Origin: Spisula solida
Taxonomy: Eukaryota; Mollusca; Bivalvia; Venerida; Mactridae
NCBI GenBank assembly: GCA_947247005.1
Contig: OX365952.1
Span: 29,514,222-29,578,221, forward strand
Direction of reading: 5' to 3'
DNA: 64,000 nt
Positions within the stretch are counted from its first letter, which is position 1. Each line of letters opens with the position of its first letter. A model generated the notes under the pieces. The model did not search any database and was not told the origin of the DNA. It saw nothing but the letters and a program-made list of their open reading frames with translations. Both the position numbers and the translations under genes were made by a program. This document shows positions 49,328 to 60,764 of this stretch, one piece after another.

Positions 49328-51347
49328 TTCGATTTAACATTATGGGACTGTGTAGTGGAAAGGGATGAAGACTTAAAGATTATTTCTGATGATACAGGTT
49401 ATTCAAAACAGAATGTTACAGAATTAACCAAGTCTGACTGCATATTATGTAACAAGTGAAAAAAAGGGGGCGCAGTTCTTGTTTCCATTAAATGATCTTT
49501 CACTTTATTTTTATGCAAACTGTTTAAATAATGAAAATGTTGTTGTTAAATTGTAAAGAATGTCTTCATTGCCTTAGTTCTATCATGTTTCCGATCAAAA
49601 AACATTTCCTGTCAGAGAGGACAAAAAAAAAAGTAAAATAGATGGTTTATATTAGCATCATGCATGGATGGTGAACACGCTCATTTATTACACTTCTCTG
49701 CTGTGTCTTGCGGTATGTGCTTTGTCACCAACAAGCAGATGCAATTCCAACATTGTCTTGTTACTTTATAGCCTAACAGTTGTATGGCCATTGATTTTTT
49801 CTCTGGACTTTCCTTGTTCAGCGATTCAAACAGTATAGAGCAGATGATGCCCGTCAAAACCAATTAGGGAACATGTCACAGTATGACTATATGGACGTTA
49901 TACTCACATTTTTCCCTAGCCTCGATTATGTCTGTACGTTTACCTGAGGGGATTAAATTCTGATTCATTTATAATCTGCACTGATACGTGTAGAAAAATA
50001 TTTGAACATTTCAAGCATTTCATCTCTATGTGCCAACTCATGTCAATGAGGCTGTTTAAACCGTTAAGCAAAGAGAACCTCGAGCCGAAATTTACATATG
50101 AAAGCCATTTGGGATAATCTTTGGTTTGATTTGATGCAAATGATGATTATATTGGAATAGTTTTGCATGATTGAGTTTGTACTATAAGTCTAACATAGGA
50201 GCACACTATATTTGTCGTGTAGCTATCTCTATAAGATTGATCTAACAGGAAATACTTGAACATATTACTATGCTGGGGACCCCTTAGGGTGTAAATGTCG
50301 GCTTACTAATTTTACTAATTAAACTTGTAGAGTTGCGAGGTTAATATAATTACTGACAGTTTTACCTTATAATTATTGATTATCTCTGACGATCAGTAAC
50401 AGCTGATTTGCGACCATATTCAACTTTTACTGTTGGGATACTCAGTGTAGTTTTGTCATTGTGAAAGTATTTATGAAATATTGATAGGAACATGGATTTC
50501 TGGATGTAATTAGCCTATCATTGGAAGTTCTGCATTTGAAATCAAGTTAGCGTGTCATAATTGCTTGCTTTTGTCAACATTGTTGGGGTGACCATGAATA
50601 AAATATAATTGGTGCCATTTGGTTGATAGTGAATCAACAGTTTGTCTGTATGGGGAAATGTTAGATAATTACCCGGATGATTGGCCCGTATAACGCTCAT
50701 TTTGGCAACTTGTATTTTCAAAATAGCAAAACATTGTTAAGTGAAGTTATTTGTAAAGGTCATAGATATAGAGAGGAACATTTATAGTGGAATACACAGC
50801 AGCTATACGTTTTGTTACTGGTAATTGGATAAGATTCTGTCACCAACGTTTTCTTCATCAGACAAACGTTGAGACTGTCTCGTAAAGTATTCTGTCAAGG
50901 AAAAGGGACTGTGTACATGTGTTGAGGAAAATCGTTGTTGAAGACGCTAATGTCATCGTGATTAAGTATAGTTGATTTATAGTGTGATTACATGCTTGCT
51001 GTATGTATCGGATATAGTGTTGCTTCATAGACTCTGCATGGGAATTGTTGATGCATGACACATTGCTTAGAATAGATACTATTGAACAAGCGTGTCCCTA
51101 CAGTGAGTTTTATGCCTGACAGTATATCATCCATAGTGAGCATATACTCTATACACCAGTGACAAACTACGTAAAAAATTCATAGTTCATTTTCATTCTG
51201 AATTGTTCTAGGAGAGACATTCGTTCGCCTCTTGCCATTTCTCTATAGGCAATAGGAGTACATGTCTGGCACTCGACGTTTTTTTATGTGACACATTGCC
51301 TGTGATTGTAACTTGATTTAAGTAACGACACTGTAGGCTTATTGTAG
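49328..51347. other. Unannotated sequence upstream of the 51.4-kb exon
   Basis: No promoter motif was securely identified. The region just before the exon (51330-51347) ends in TTATTGTAG, a possible but weak acceptor. Confidence 0.35.
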
Positions 51348-51402
51348 CATAGATTTGCCTTATATTGACTCGGACGGAGGTAGCTCCGTCATATTGTTAT
51401 CC

Positions 51403-51687
51403 ATGATCGACGCACAAAGTTTGGATTTGCTGACTGAGCCCTTAATTATACCAACCCCAGGCGTTCAGTCATTGCACAAGTACGCAGCAGCACCTGCAAC
51501 AACGCTTACCATAAATACGGGACTCTCTGGATTAGGGACTTCACCAGCACTTGCAGCTCCCGCACCATCTCTCAAGGCAGTTTCTGCGCTACCTACATCG
51601 ACACGAAGATTTCTGGGACCGGGGCTGACCAGAATGCATCCCTATTACTACGTGCAGTATGTCCCATTGGACTTAAAGCATAACCTG
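51403..51687 (+). CDS. Candidate coding exon, unknown protein (95 codons)
   Basis: From ATG 51403 the frame gives 95 codons to a good donor (CTG followed by GTAGGT, phase 0). Beyond the donor the open frame turns into a hydrophobic, AT-rich intron translation, so coding probably stops here. The peptide opens MIDAQSLDLLTEPLIIPTPG, continues with an A/P/T/S-rich low-complexity stretch (residues 28-66), and ends in a basic-aromatic part (TRRFLGPGLTRMHPYYYVQY). The frame is open upstream to a stop at 51334-51336, and TTGTAG at 51342-51347 might act as an acceptor, so it could be internal rather than first. I recognise no family. It shares phase and P/T/L-rich style with the exon at 11329, and lies between two inverted MITEs. 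Confidence 0.55.
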
Positions 51688-52433
51688 GTAGGTCTCATGT
51701 TTCTCAATATGTATCGCGTGATATTCATTATTTGCTCGTTGTATCTCATGTATTTTTTGTTCTCGTATAACATGTGTCACATGTTACAGTTTGTTATCAT
51801 GTTCCTCTGTCTATTTTATGGTATGTTTGCCTTATTATACTGTAGGATATTTTTACAGATAGTTAAGTCATTTTTATCATTAATACTTCATTTGATTGCC
51901 TTGTTTGAATTCAACATTTTGACAGAGTATACATTACATTTGATTTCAGATGTGCTCCTCAGAGTAGACCCCAACGTTTTATTTGCTCAATATAATTATA
52001 CTATCACTTCCTTTGTACACTCAATGCCTAAGGCATTGATCTTGTGCTAAGGTATCATTACGTGACAATTTAGATATAGAAATTAGATTACTTCTTTAAA
52101 TAAGATCACTTGTCTAATGCTATCTGCTGTGTATGGATGTCTAATGCTATCTGCCCTGTATGGATGCTTATTCAGTCGCTGGCTGATCTCTTTATCTACC
52201 AAATTAAAATCGAAATGATAGACGATATTCACTGAAATCATATTATTATTTGAATTGAGATTGATGTGTAATGATGATAAGTTCATTAATTCGGTGTGCA
52301 GCATCATACAATGAAACTATTAAATTTTTGCTTGTACTTAATTTACTGTTTCTATTTTCTGGAATGTGTGATTTTAATAATATATGAATGAATTTTGTTG
52401 AAGACATGGCGAACTTGTGTCAGTTATTCCACG
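51688..52433. other. Unannotated, probably intron following the 51.4-kb exon
   Basis: A 28-bp direct duplication of the phrase TCTAATGCTATCTGC..TGTATGGATG occurs at about 52113-52165. Nothing else was recognised. Confidence 0.45.
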
Positions 52434-53015
52434 ACATAGCATATAGTGTTACATATATCATATAATGGCTAAAAACATAGCATATAGTTTTACATATATC
52501 ATATAATGTAGGGTTAATGCATGCTTTTTCGGGCTATAACAGGGCTCCCAAGGGACTCAGCAGTTGTTATAATGGGACAAACATGCGTAAACGCTATTAT
52601 AGCATACAAAACATCAATTAATGCGTTTGTATTTCAAAATAATAATATTTTGGCCGGAGATTTTGTGGCGACGTCGCCAAAACAAATATAACGTCATACC
52701 AGTAATTGTTATGAGCGTCGACTTTCCAAGAAAACATAGATACTGTGGGTTTGTTAAATTCATAATTTAAATATTACAGAAAACTAATTAGTAGTTAGCA
52801 ATAAAATGGGAAATACTGTTCATATGAGGCTGTATAACGTTTATAGTCGCCGGTGCAGCCCTGAAATGAGCATATGTAAAACTGCACATTAACAGCGCGT
52901 GAATCTTTATGTTTACGCATGTTTTTTGTCCCTTTGGCATATGTGCAAAATCACCGCTTTTATGCTATAATGGCAAGAAACATAGCATATAGTGTTACAT
53001 ATATCATTAAATGGA
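52434..53015. repeat. 41-bp tandem repeat, 3 copies, split by an insertion
   Basis: ACATAGCATATAGTGTTACA-type units start at 52434, 52475 and 52980. The last gap is 505 bp, which equals 41 plus 464: a 457-bp insertion plus a 7-bp duplication. The third copy is therefore in exact register with the first two. Confidence 0.8.
52509..52965. mobile_element. 457-bp insertion with 7-bp target duplication
   Basis: It is flanked by TATAATG on both sides (52502-52508, 52966-52972). Subterminal inverted arms 52574-52592 and 52911-52932 contain GGGACAAA and CATGCGTAAAC and their complement, differing by a 3-base indel. The extreme ends do not form clear TIRs. No protein frame is present. It is a non-autonomous element of undetermined class. 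Confidence 0.65.
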
Positions 53016-53169
53016 TAGAATGTTTCTAGGTTCGTTCATTATGATACTACATTATTTTATGATAAAGATAATTCATTGACTGCAGAATGAAGTTCATGTT
53101 TATATAGTGACTTCAGAGGTTACACAAACAGAATGGTTTGTACAATAGCAATATAATGCTAATTACCAG

Positions 53170-53313
53170 CAGGCCTCAACAAATACTTTTAAAAGCACTT
53201 GTCCTGCAATATAGACAAAGAAGAAAACCCCAAAATATTACTTGTCCTGCTACATAAATAAAGAAGAAGAAAATTGTGCAGGACGAGCGGACTAGTGGAT
53301 TTATTGAGGCCTG
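53170..53313 (-). mobile_element. 144-bp hAT-like MITE, copy 2 (inverted)
   Basis: It is the same element as 48746-48888 on the opposite strand, with only about ten differences. The 5-bp duplication is ACCAG (53165-53169, 53314-53318). Different duplications at the two copies show independent insertions. Confidence 0.85.
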
Positions 53314-53318
53314 ACCAG

Positions 53319-54431
53319 TATTATTATATAAGTCACTATAGCGCTGTCATATACATGTTAGTATATTAATCACACTGAAAAAGCGAAGTAGTTTCTTAAA
53401 ACACGTCTGTGAAAATGATTTATAAATTTCAAAACCTGTAGCTGATTTTTTTATTAAAAATTACCAGTATTGTAAAAATAACAATAATATTTCAAATTCA
53501 TAATTTTGGTTTTCGAAAATGTCTTAATTTAGTTTGAAATAATTGATATAACTTTGTTTATTGAAAAAGCACAGTTGGCAAGCCGAGCCTGCATTATATT
53601 AATCATTAATGTCCCAGTTGAGTACTACATGTTTTACCACAATACTAGTGTAGACATGTTGTTGTATTTCCATGGTAACTTGACCCATTATATTCTTTTA
53701 AAAACTCTCCTCACATTTAACTGGTTTGAGCATGTACATGTGACTGAGTGCAGCTAGTGTATTTATACTTCATACTTTCAGGTTTGCTAGTGTTTATATG
53801 AATGGAGTATATTTCCTGTGTACCAGCCTTACACTTCCATGCTATGCACCAGGTCTATGATGGTGTCAGTAACTGTATACCTAATCAATGATAATAAGTT
53901 ATCATCACTATTACTACTATTGCTTTATATGATTGGTTTATATTTCAATGTTTGTCATTGAAGTTCATTGATATTCAAACAATTATAATGCTCGCTTTAT
54001 TGATACCATGTAGGGCATTTGTGAAACAATATATTGTCTTGAAACTGTAGAAATATAGCAAATGATTACTATTGATAGTCTAATCATGATGAGTTGTTTG
54101 AACTTGTTTTCTAAGGTTATGTTATATAATCTGGTCTATTCTCAGTAATCCTTTACTCCACAGCTACACGATTTGGTGCCTCTACTTCGCACATTTCCAT
54201 CTTCAAATAAGAGAGGGATTAGACAATATAATATGGTCTCTTCTCAGAATCATTAAAACTGTATGGAAACAAGGAAACAGGTTATTAGGGGTTCTATGGA
54301 ATAAAGGATTAATTAATATGAAGTACAAAGCTTGTGTTTCCATGACTGCCATTCTCATTGAGTATAACAGGTACAATTGTAACATTGTATATAATAGGGC
54401 TGTTGTAGAGGTACAGGAGCCTGTGACAAAG
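53319..54431. other. Unannotated AT-rich sequence
   Basis: Small frames at 53554-53757 (+) and 54203-54466 (-) lack support. Confidence 0.4.
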
Positions 54432-55395
54432 GTTAACAGGGTGAATAAGTCAAGCTTTAGTTTCATAGTTTTAACAGGGTGATTAAGTCTTGGTTTAGTT
54501 TCACAGTTTTAACAGGGCGAATAAGTCAAGGTTTAGTGTCTCAAGTTTAACAGGATAGATAAGTATGTTTAGTTTCACAGTTTTAACAGGGCGAATAAGT
54601 CAAGGTTTAGTGTCTCAAGTTTAACAGGATAGATAAGTATGTTTAGTTTCACAGTTTTGACAGGGTGAATAAGTCGTGGTTTGGTTTCTTAGGTTTAACA
54701 GGGTGAACAAGTCCAGCTTTAGTTACACAGTTTTAATAGGGTAAATAAGTCACACAGTTTCACCAGGATGAATAAGAATTGGTTTAGTTACACAGCTTTA
54801 ACAGGGTGAATAAGTGTAGGTTTAGTTACACCGTTTTAACATGATGAATAAGTCTAGGTTTAGTTACACAGTTTTAATAGGGTGAATAAGTCAAGGTTTA
54901 GTTACACAGTTTTAATAGGGTGAATAAGTCGAGGTTTAGTTACACAGTTTTAACATGATGAATAAGTCATGGTTTAGTTACACAGTTTTAATAGGGTGAA
55001 TAAGTCAAGGTTTAGTTACACAGTTTTAACATGATGAATAAGTCAAGGTTTAATTACACAGTTTTAATAGGGTGAATAAGTCAAGGTTTAGTTACACAGT
55101 TTTAACATGATGAATAAGTCAAGGTTTAGTTACACAGTTTTAATAGGGTGAATAAGTCAAGGTTTAGTTACAGTTTTAACATGATGAATAAGTCAAGGTT
55201 TAGTTACACAGTTTTAATAGGGTGAATAAGTCAAGGTTTAGTTACAGTTTTAATAGGGTGAATAAGTCAAGGTTTAGTTACAGTTTTAATTGGGTGAATA
55301 AGTCAAGGTTTATTTACAGTTTTAACAGGGTGAATAAGTCAAGGTTTAGTTACACAGTTTTAACAGGGTGAATAAGTCAAGTTACAGTTTTAGTT
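54432..55395. repeat. Minisatellite, ~38-bp unit, about 25 copies, with dimer structure
   Basis: Units contain AGTCAAGGTTTAGTTACACA and GTTTTAA then a variable hexamer before TGAATAAG. From about 54830 to 55230 AACATGA and AATAGGG forms mostly alternate, giving a 76-bp dimer. Some copies lack two bases (GTTACAGTTTT). The left third is degenerate. Confidence 0.93.
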
Positions 55396-56298
55396 ACTCA
55401 TCATATCAATATTGTTGCTTCAAAACTGAATAAAGTTAATCATTATAAATTCTATGTGGAAAGGTTTTTGTTGATGCATGGTCGTTTTAATATTTAACTC
55501 TTTCTATAAAACTGTCTGCGGTATGTTTACTTGTCTAACTCCACAATGAAATATTTCTTGAAGTTTCCCTAGAGCTTGTTGTTGGTCATAAATGATTTTC
55601 ATATTGATCTAATTCAAAATGCTTGTGTGTGAGTCGGGACCTTTCCTGGCTCATTTGGCTTACAGTGAACTGTGGAGATAGAAGTAAGGAAGAAAATATG
55701 TCTGTTATAATACTAATGAAGATCTATCAATGGTGGCTGCCACCAATCTCCAGGGACAACTTGTGTTTTCAGACTTGTATAACCATATTCTTAGAATGTT
55801 GATGCATTTCTGTGTAAATTTCTGTGTTTTCTTGGTTAAGCCTACATATTTAATGATTCAAGAACTGCTACACTAGTGGTAGGCTATTATGTTTATGCTG
55901 TTGTTGTTTACAGTGTCTGTGGAAGTACCCTACTCATTTCTTGGACTGTTACTATGAAGCAAAACAAGTTTATCTACTTCTGTATTTATATACATATGAA
56001 CATTATGTAGCGTGGGCTGTCTGTATAAGCCTGTATAACTTCCCCTATCATTTCCTTTGTTGTCATATGTTGAATAATTGAATCAGGTTGTCTCATAGGA
56101 TGCTCCAAATAAAGGGTGCTGAATATAGCAGGTAAACTAATGTAATGTGTAAAATGGTTAGGTTTATGTGTGCCTTCCAATTTCTTATATCATACAATGT
56201 TTGGACTCTAAGATTCTAATGCTTGCATGTAAACATATTACTAGTGTTGTTCCCCTTTGCCCCTTCATCTGCCGTATAAGTTAAAATCTCCTATTTTC
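55396..56298. other. Unannotated AT-rich sequence
   Basis: No exon or element was recognised. Confidence 0.4.
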
Positions 56299-56909
56299 CC
56301 AAGAAATATATACATTAGACCACAAGAAATATATACACTAGACCACAAGAAATATATACACTAGACCACAAGAAATATATACACTAGACCACAAGAAATA
56401 TATACATTTTACACTAGACCACAACAATATATACACTAGACCACAAGAAATATATACACTAGACCACAAGAAATATATACACTAGACCACAAGAAATATA
56501 TACACTAGACCACAAGAAATATATACAATAGACCGCAACAATATATACACTAGACCACAAGAAATATATACATTAGACCTCAAGAAATATATACACTAGA
56601 CCACAAAAAAGACTACAAGAAATATATACACTAGACCACAAGAAATATATATATTATACCACAAGAAATATATACATTATACCACAAAAAAGACTACAAG
56701 AAATATATACACTAGACCACAAGAAATATATATATTATACCACAAGAAATATATACATTAGACCACAAGAAAGTCATACATTAGACCATAAGAAATATAT
56801 ATATACATTAGACCACAAGGTATATATACATTATACCACAAGAAAGACCACGAGAAATATATACACTAGACCACAAGAAAGACCACAAGAAATATATACA
56901 TTAGACCAC
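56299..56909. repeat. Minisatellite, 23-bp unit, about 26 copies
   Basis: The unit is ACCACAAGAAATATATACAC plus TAG. Two longer blocks containing AAAAAAGACTACAAG (near 56607 and 56690) repeat as a group, so part of the array was duplicated as a multi-unit segment of roughly 80 bp. Confidence 0.93.
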
Positions 56910-57299
56910 TAATGAGCTTTCCTGAATGAGAAATAAGATATAAGCTTTTAAACTGACAACCTTCCCACTCTCTTGATGTATTGTACAGCATTATTATATT
57001 ATACAAAATCATTTTCAGCTTTTAAGAAATTACACTATCTGTTCATTTGTTACTCTATTTGTTAAGTTGGAAAGATATTTTCTACTGATTTTGTGTTCTA
57101 TTTTAGTGTATTTGTGGTGACAGAAGTTATTATAGGGTTAGTATTTGTAGAAGATTGTATGCATTCACAGATAGTGTGCAGTAACAGGGATGTCAAGTTG
57201 TTTACTTTACCTATACCTGACGAACCTTTCTATATCCAATACCTAATACAAACCAACCTTTCCAGATCATCATCATTTTGGAATGCATAATATATTAGT

Positions 57300-58300
57300 T
57301 GCTGAAGAGAGGTTGTTCATTGCTATCTACAGAGAGGTTGTTGCTATCTACAGAGAGGTTGTTGCTCTAGATAGGTTGTTGCTGTAGAGAGGTTGTTGCT
57401 GTAGAGAAGTTGTTGCTCAAGAGAGAGTGTTGCTGTAGAGAAGTTGTTGCTCAAGAGAGAGTGATGCTGTAGAGAGTGTTGCTCAAGAGAGAGTGTTGCT
57501 GTAGAGAAGTTGTTGCTCAAGAGAGAGTGTTGCTGTAGAGAAGTTGTTGCTCAAGAGAGAGTGTTGCTGTAGAGAAGTTGTTGCTCATGAGAGAGTGTTG
57601 CTGTAGAGAAGTTGTTGCTCAAGAGAGGTTGTTGCTGTAGAGAAGTTGTTGCTCAAGAGAGAGTGATGCTGAAGAGAAGTTGTTGCTCAAGAGAGAGTGT
57701 TGCTGTAGAGAGGTTGTTGCTTTAGAGAGTGTTGCTCTAGAGAGTGTTGCTGTAGAGAAGTTGTTGCTCAAGAGAGAGTGATGCTGTAGAGAGTGTTGCT
57801 CAAGAGAGAGTGTTGCTGTAGAGAGGTTGTTGCTGTAGAGAAGTTGTTGCTGTAGAGAAGTTGTTGCTCAAAGAGAGTGTTGCTGTAGAGAGGTTGATGC
57901 TGTAGAGAGAGGTTGATGCTGTAGAGAAGTTGTTGCTCAAAGAGAGTGTTGCTGTAGAGAGGTTGATGCTGTAGAGAGAGGTTGATGCTGTAGAGAGAGT
58001 GATGCTGTAGAGAGAGTGTCGCTGTAGTGAGGTTGATGCTGTAGAGAGGTTGATGCTGTAGAGAGAGTGTTGCTGTAGAGAGTGTCGCTGTAGTGAGGTT
58101 GATGCTGTAGAGAGGTTGATGCTGTAGAGAGAGTGTTGCTGTAGAGAGGTTGATGCTGTAAAGAGTGTTGCTGTAGAGAGGTTGATGCTGTAGAGAGAGT
58201 GTTGCTGTAGTGAGGTTGATGCTGTAGAGAGGTTGATGCTGTAGAGAGTGTTGGTGTAGAGAAGTTGTTGCTCTAGAAAGATTGTTGCTCTAGATAGATT
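57300..58300. repeat. Degenerate compound minisatellite, GTTGCTGTAGAGA-type
   Basis: Short modules (TTGCTGTAGAGAAG, TTGTTGCTCAAGAGAGAG, GATGCTGTAGAGAGG) combine in varying order, so no single period fits. The left half is dominated by a ~34-bp pair of modules, the right half by GATGCTGTAGAGAG modules. Confidence 0.88.
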
Positions 58301-59515
58301 CGAGTGATATTTAGTGTTCCGTTACTTGACATACACACAATTATTGATATAAGGTAGTGAACTAAGTGGAATTGGTAGAGAACTGTTGTGTAATTACCAT
58401 GTATTTGGTGTCAATGTATTGTCAACGTGTGAACACTGCCACCCTATTGTGCCTTGGAGACAGAATATGTCTTATACTAAATAAATTAAAGTGTTAGCAT
58501 TTCAGACATTAATGTGACAGTATACTGACATTTCCCATATTTCTTGTGTCTGCAAAACTGATTAAAAGTTGATGATGAGAGTATAATTTGTTCAACTGTA
58601 TAAGAATACAGGCTTTTTGTGTATAAAATTTGGTTCCATATTTCAATTTTCTCGACACTGTTACATATATCTGTTGACTGCCGTAAGGCTATAATATTAT
58701 GATGAAGAGTACTTTGTTTACTATTTTAGGTATAATGTAAATGTCTCTGTGTATCTCACCAATCCTAAACCCATTCAATAAACTGCCCTTGATGAGGTAG
58801 TTTGAAATCTCCAAACATTATGATTTTACTGATATACTGTCGTTAATTTTACATGCATGCCAGTTCTCCTGCATCATCAAAGGTAAATTTACCAAATCTC
58901 GCACATTTCTTGGACATACTGGAACCTGACACTTATTGTTTACATTATGAAAATGATCACAAATATTAGTTTAAATTGCTTAATGAAGCATGTATTGTAA
59001 TGTCATACAAGTAAATTAAGTTAAAACTGCATATAACCTTCAATTTAAGTTTCAGCAATGAAAATCTCCTGCATTTTAATAAAATCTCCTGCATTTCTAA
59101 CACCATTCTCAAGTAAAGGGGTCTGCGAAACAAGGCATGTATGATTTTGGATTCTTGGATATTTTTAGAATAAAGTTGTATAATACCGGTTAAAATAAAG
59201 TATGAACATATGATTTATATGTTTCTAGAATGAAATCAATATGTGTGTTTTTGTCATTCATGCGCTTTGTTTGGCTGGAGAAATTCTACATATGTAAATA
59301 AGTAGTATACACATATATATGTCCATTGTATGTAAACCAGTGTAGGTTTCTGGGATGTCGACAACTAACAAAATGTCATTTATAAATCAGATTTACATAT
59401 TTTCCTCGACACTGCTAGAGAAAATGTCTGGAAAACTGTGTGCTTTTAGCTTACAATGAACGTAGATTATTGTCCTGAACTATTCTATACATTTATATAT
59501 ATTATGCGGTAAAAA
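58301..59515. other. Unannotated AT-rich sequence
   Basis: The word TCTCCTGCAT recurs several times near 58863-59095, but no array or exon is defined. Confidence 0.4.
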
Positions 59516-59630
59516 ATGAATTTCCTTCAAATTTCTGGACAGTCGCAGCAAGTCATAACCTTCCAAGAAAAATGGACTACAATGTCAGTTCCTTCACGTA
59601 TTGGAGAAATTGCTGGTTCCTTGTCGAATG
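59516..59630 (+). CDS. Candidate exon, unknown protein (38 codons)
   Basis: The frame from ATG 59516 opens MNFLQISGQSQQVITFQEKW and reads VPSRIGEIAGSLSNG into a strong donor, AATG followed by GTAAGT (59631), leaving phase 1. It is less AT-rich than its flanks. Alternatives are an internal exon using the acceptor CTGGACAG (start 59543, 88 bp), or use of a second ATG at 59572 in another frame (context AAAAATGG). No family was recognised. A minisatellite begins 24 bp beyond the donor, so frames continuing past 59630 are not coding evidence. Confidence 0.35.
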
Positions 59631-59653
59631 GTAAGTTAGTATGTGTTAGGATA

Positions 59654-59848
59654 CAGTTGAGCAAAACTGGTTACCTTACATTGTTGAGCAAAACTGGTTA
59701 CCTTACATTGTTGAGCAAAACTGGTTACCATACATTGTTGAGCAAAACTGGTTACCATACATTGTTGAGCAAAATTGGTTACCATACATTGTTGAGCAAA
59801 ACTGGTTACCATACATTGTTGAGCAAAACTGTTACCATACATTGTTGA
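59654..59848. repeat. Minisatellite, 27-bp unit, 7 copies
   Basis: The unit is GTTGAGCAAAACTGGTTACC then ATACATT. One copy has lost three bases. It follows the candidate donor at 59631 almost directly. Confidence 0.95.
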
Positions 59849-60048
59849 GAGAAACGGTTGAGAAACTGTGTTAAACCAGAACAAACATGTTTTCTCAAAC
59901 AAACAGGTTTAGTGTTGGTTAATCACTGCTCATCAGATGATAGAACGGTTGTAATGTTATAGCCAGCAAGCACAGATGATAAAGAGTGCTAGACTGTCAC
60001 CTAGAAGATCCAGCTAAAAAATCCTATGTTCTTTCATGACAATAGATT

Positions 60049-60764
60049 GGCTATTTGGTCAATCCTCCTCAATATGTGAAAAAAACTGCCTGGCTATGTG
60101 GTCAATCCTTCTCAATATATGGAAAAAACTGCCTGGCTATGTGGTCTATCCTCCTTAATATGTGGAAAAGTTGCCTGGCCATGTGGTCAATCCTCCTAAA
60201 TATGTGGAAAAGTTGCCTGGCTATGTGGTCAATCCTCCTCAATATGTGGAAAAACTGCCTGGCTATGTGGTCAATCCTCCTCAATATGTGGAAAAAACTG
60301 CCTGGCTATGTGGTCAATCCTACTAAATATGTGGAAAAGTTGCCTGGCTATGTGGTTAATCCTCCTCAATATGTGGAAAAGTTGCCTGGCTATGTGGTCA
60401 ATCCTCCTCAATATGTGGATAAGTTGCCTGGCTATGTGGTCAATCCTCATCAATATGTGGAAAAGTTGCCTGGCTACGTGGTCAATCCTCCTCAATATGT
60501 GGAAAAGTTGCCTGGCTACGTGGTCAATCCTCGTCAATATGTGGAAAAGTTGCCTGGCTATGTGGTCAATCCTCGTCAATATGTGGAAAAGTTGCCTGGC
60601 TACGTGGTCAATCCTCCTCAATATGTGGAAAAGTTGCCTGGCTACGTGGTCAATCCTCAATATGTGGAAAAGTTGCCTGGCTACGTGGTCAATCCTCCTC
60701 AATATGTGGAAAAGTTGCCTGGCTATGTGGTCAATCCTCCTCAATCAATATGTGGAAAAACTGC
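60049..60764. repeat. Minisatellite, 42-bp unit, 17 copies
   Basis: The unit is GGCTATGTGGTCAATCCTCC, TCAATATGTGGAAAAGTTGC, CT. The 14-codon period leaves frames open on both strands (for example + 60055-60777, 240 codons, and - 60271-60744, 157 codons), with peptides such as LPGYVVNPPQYVEK. Frames also survive single-unit length changes of 3 bp. I see no splice or start context that would make any of them a gene. Confidence 0.95.

Noticed and set aside
51688..52050. Continuation of the 51.4-kb exon as a membrane protein
   Set aside because: After the GTAGGT donor the translation becomes AT-driven hydrophobic residues (F, L, Y, I, M), as expected of intron read-through.
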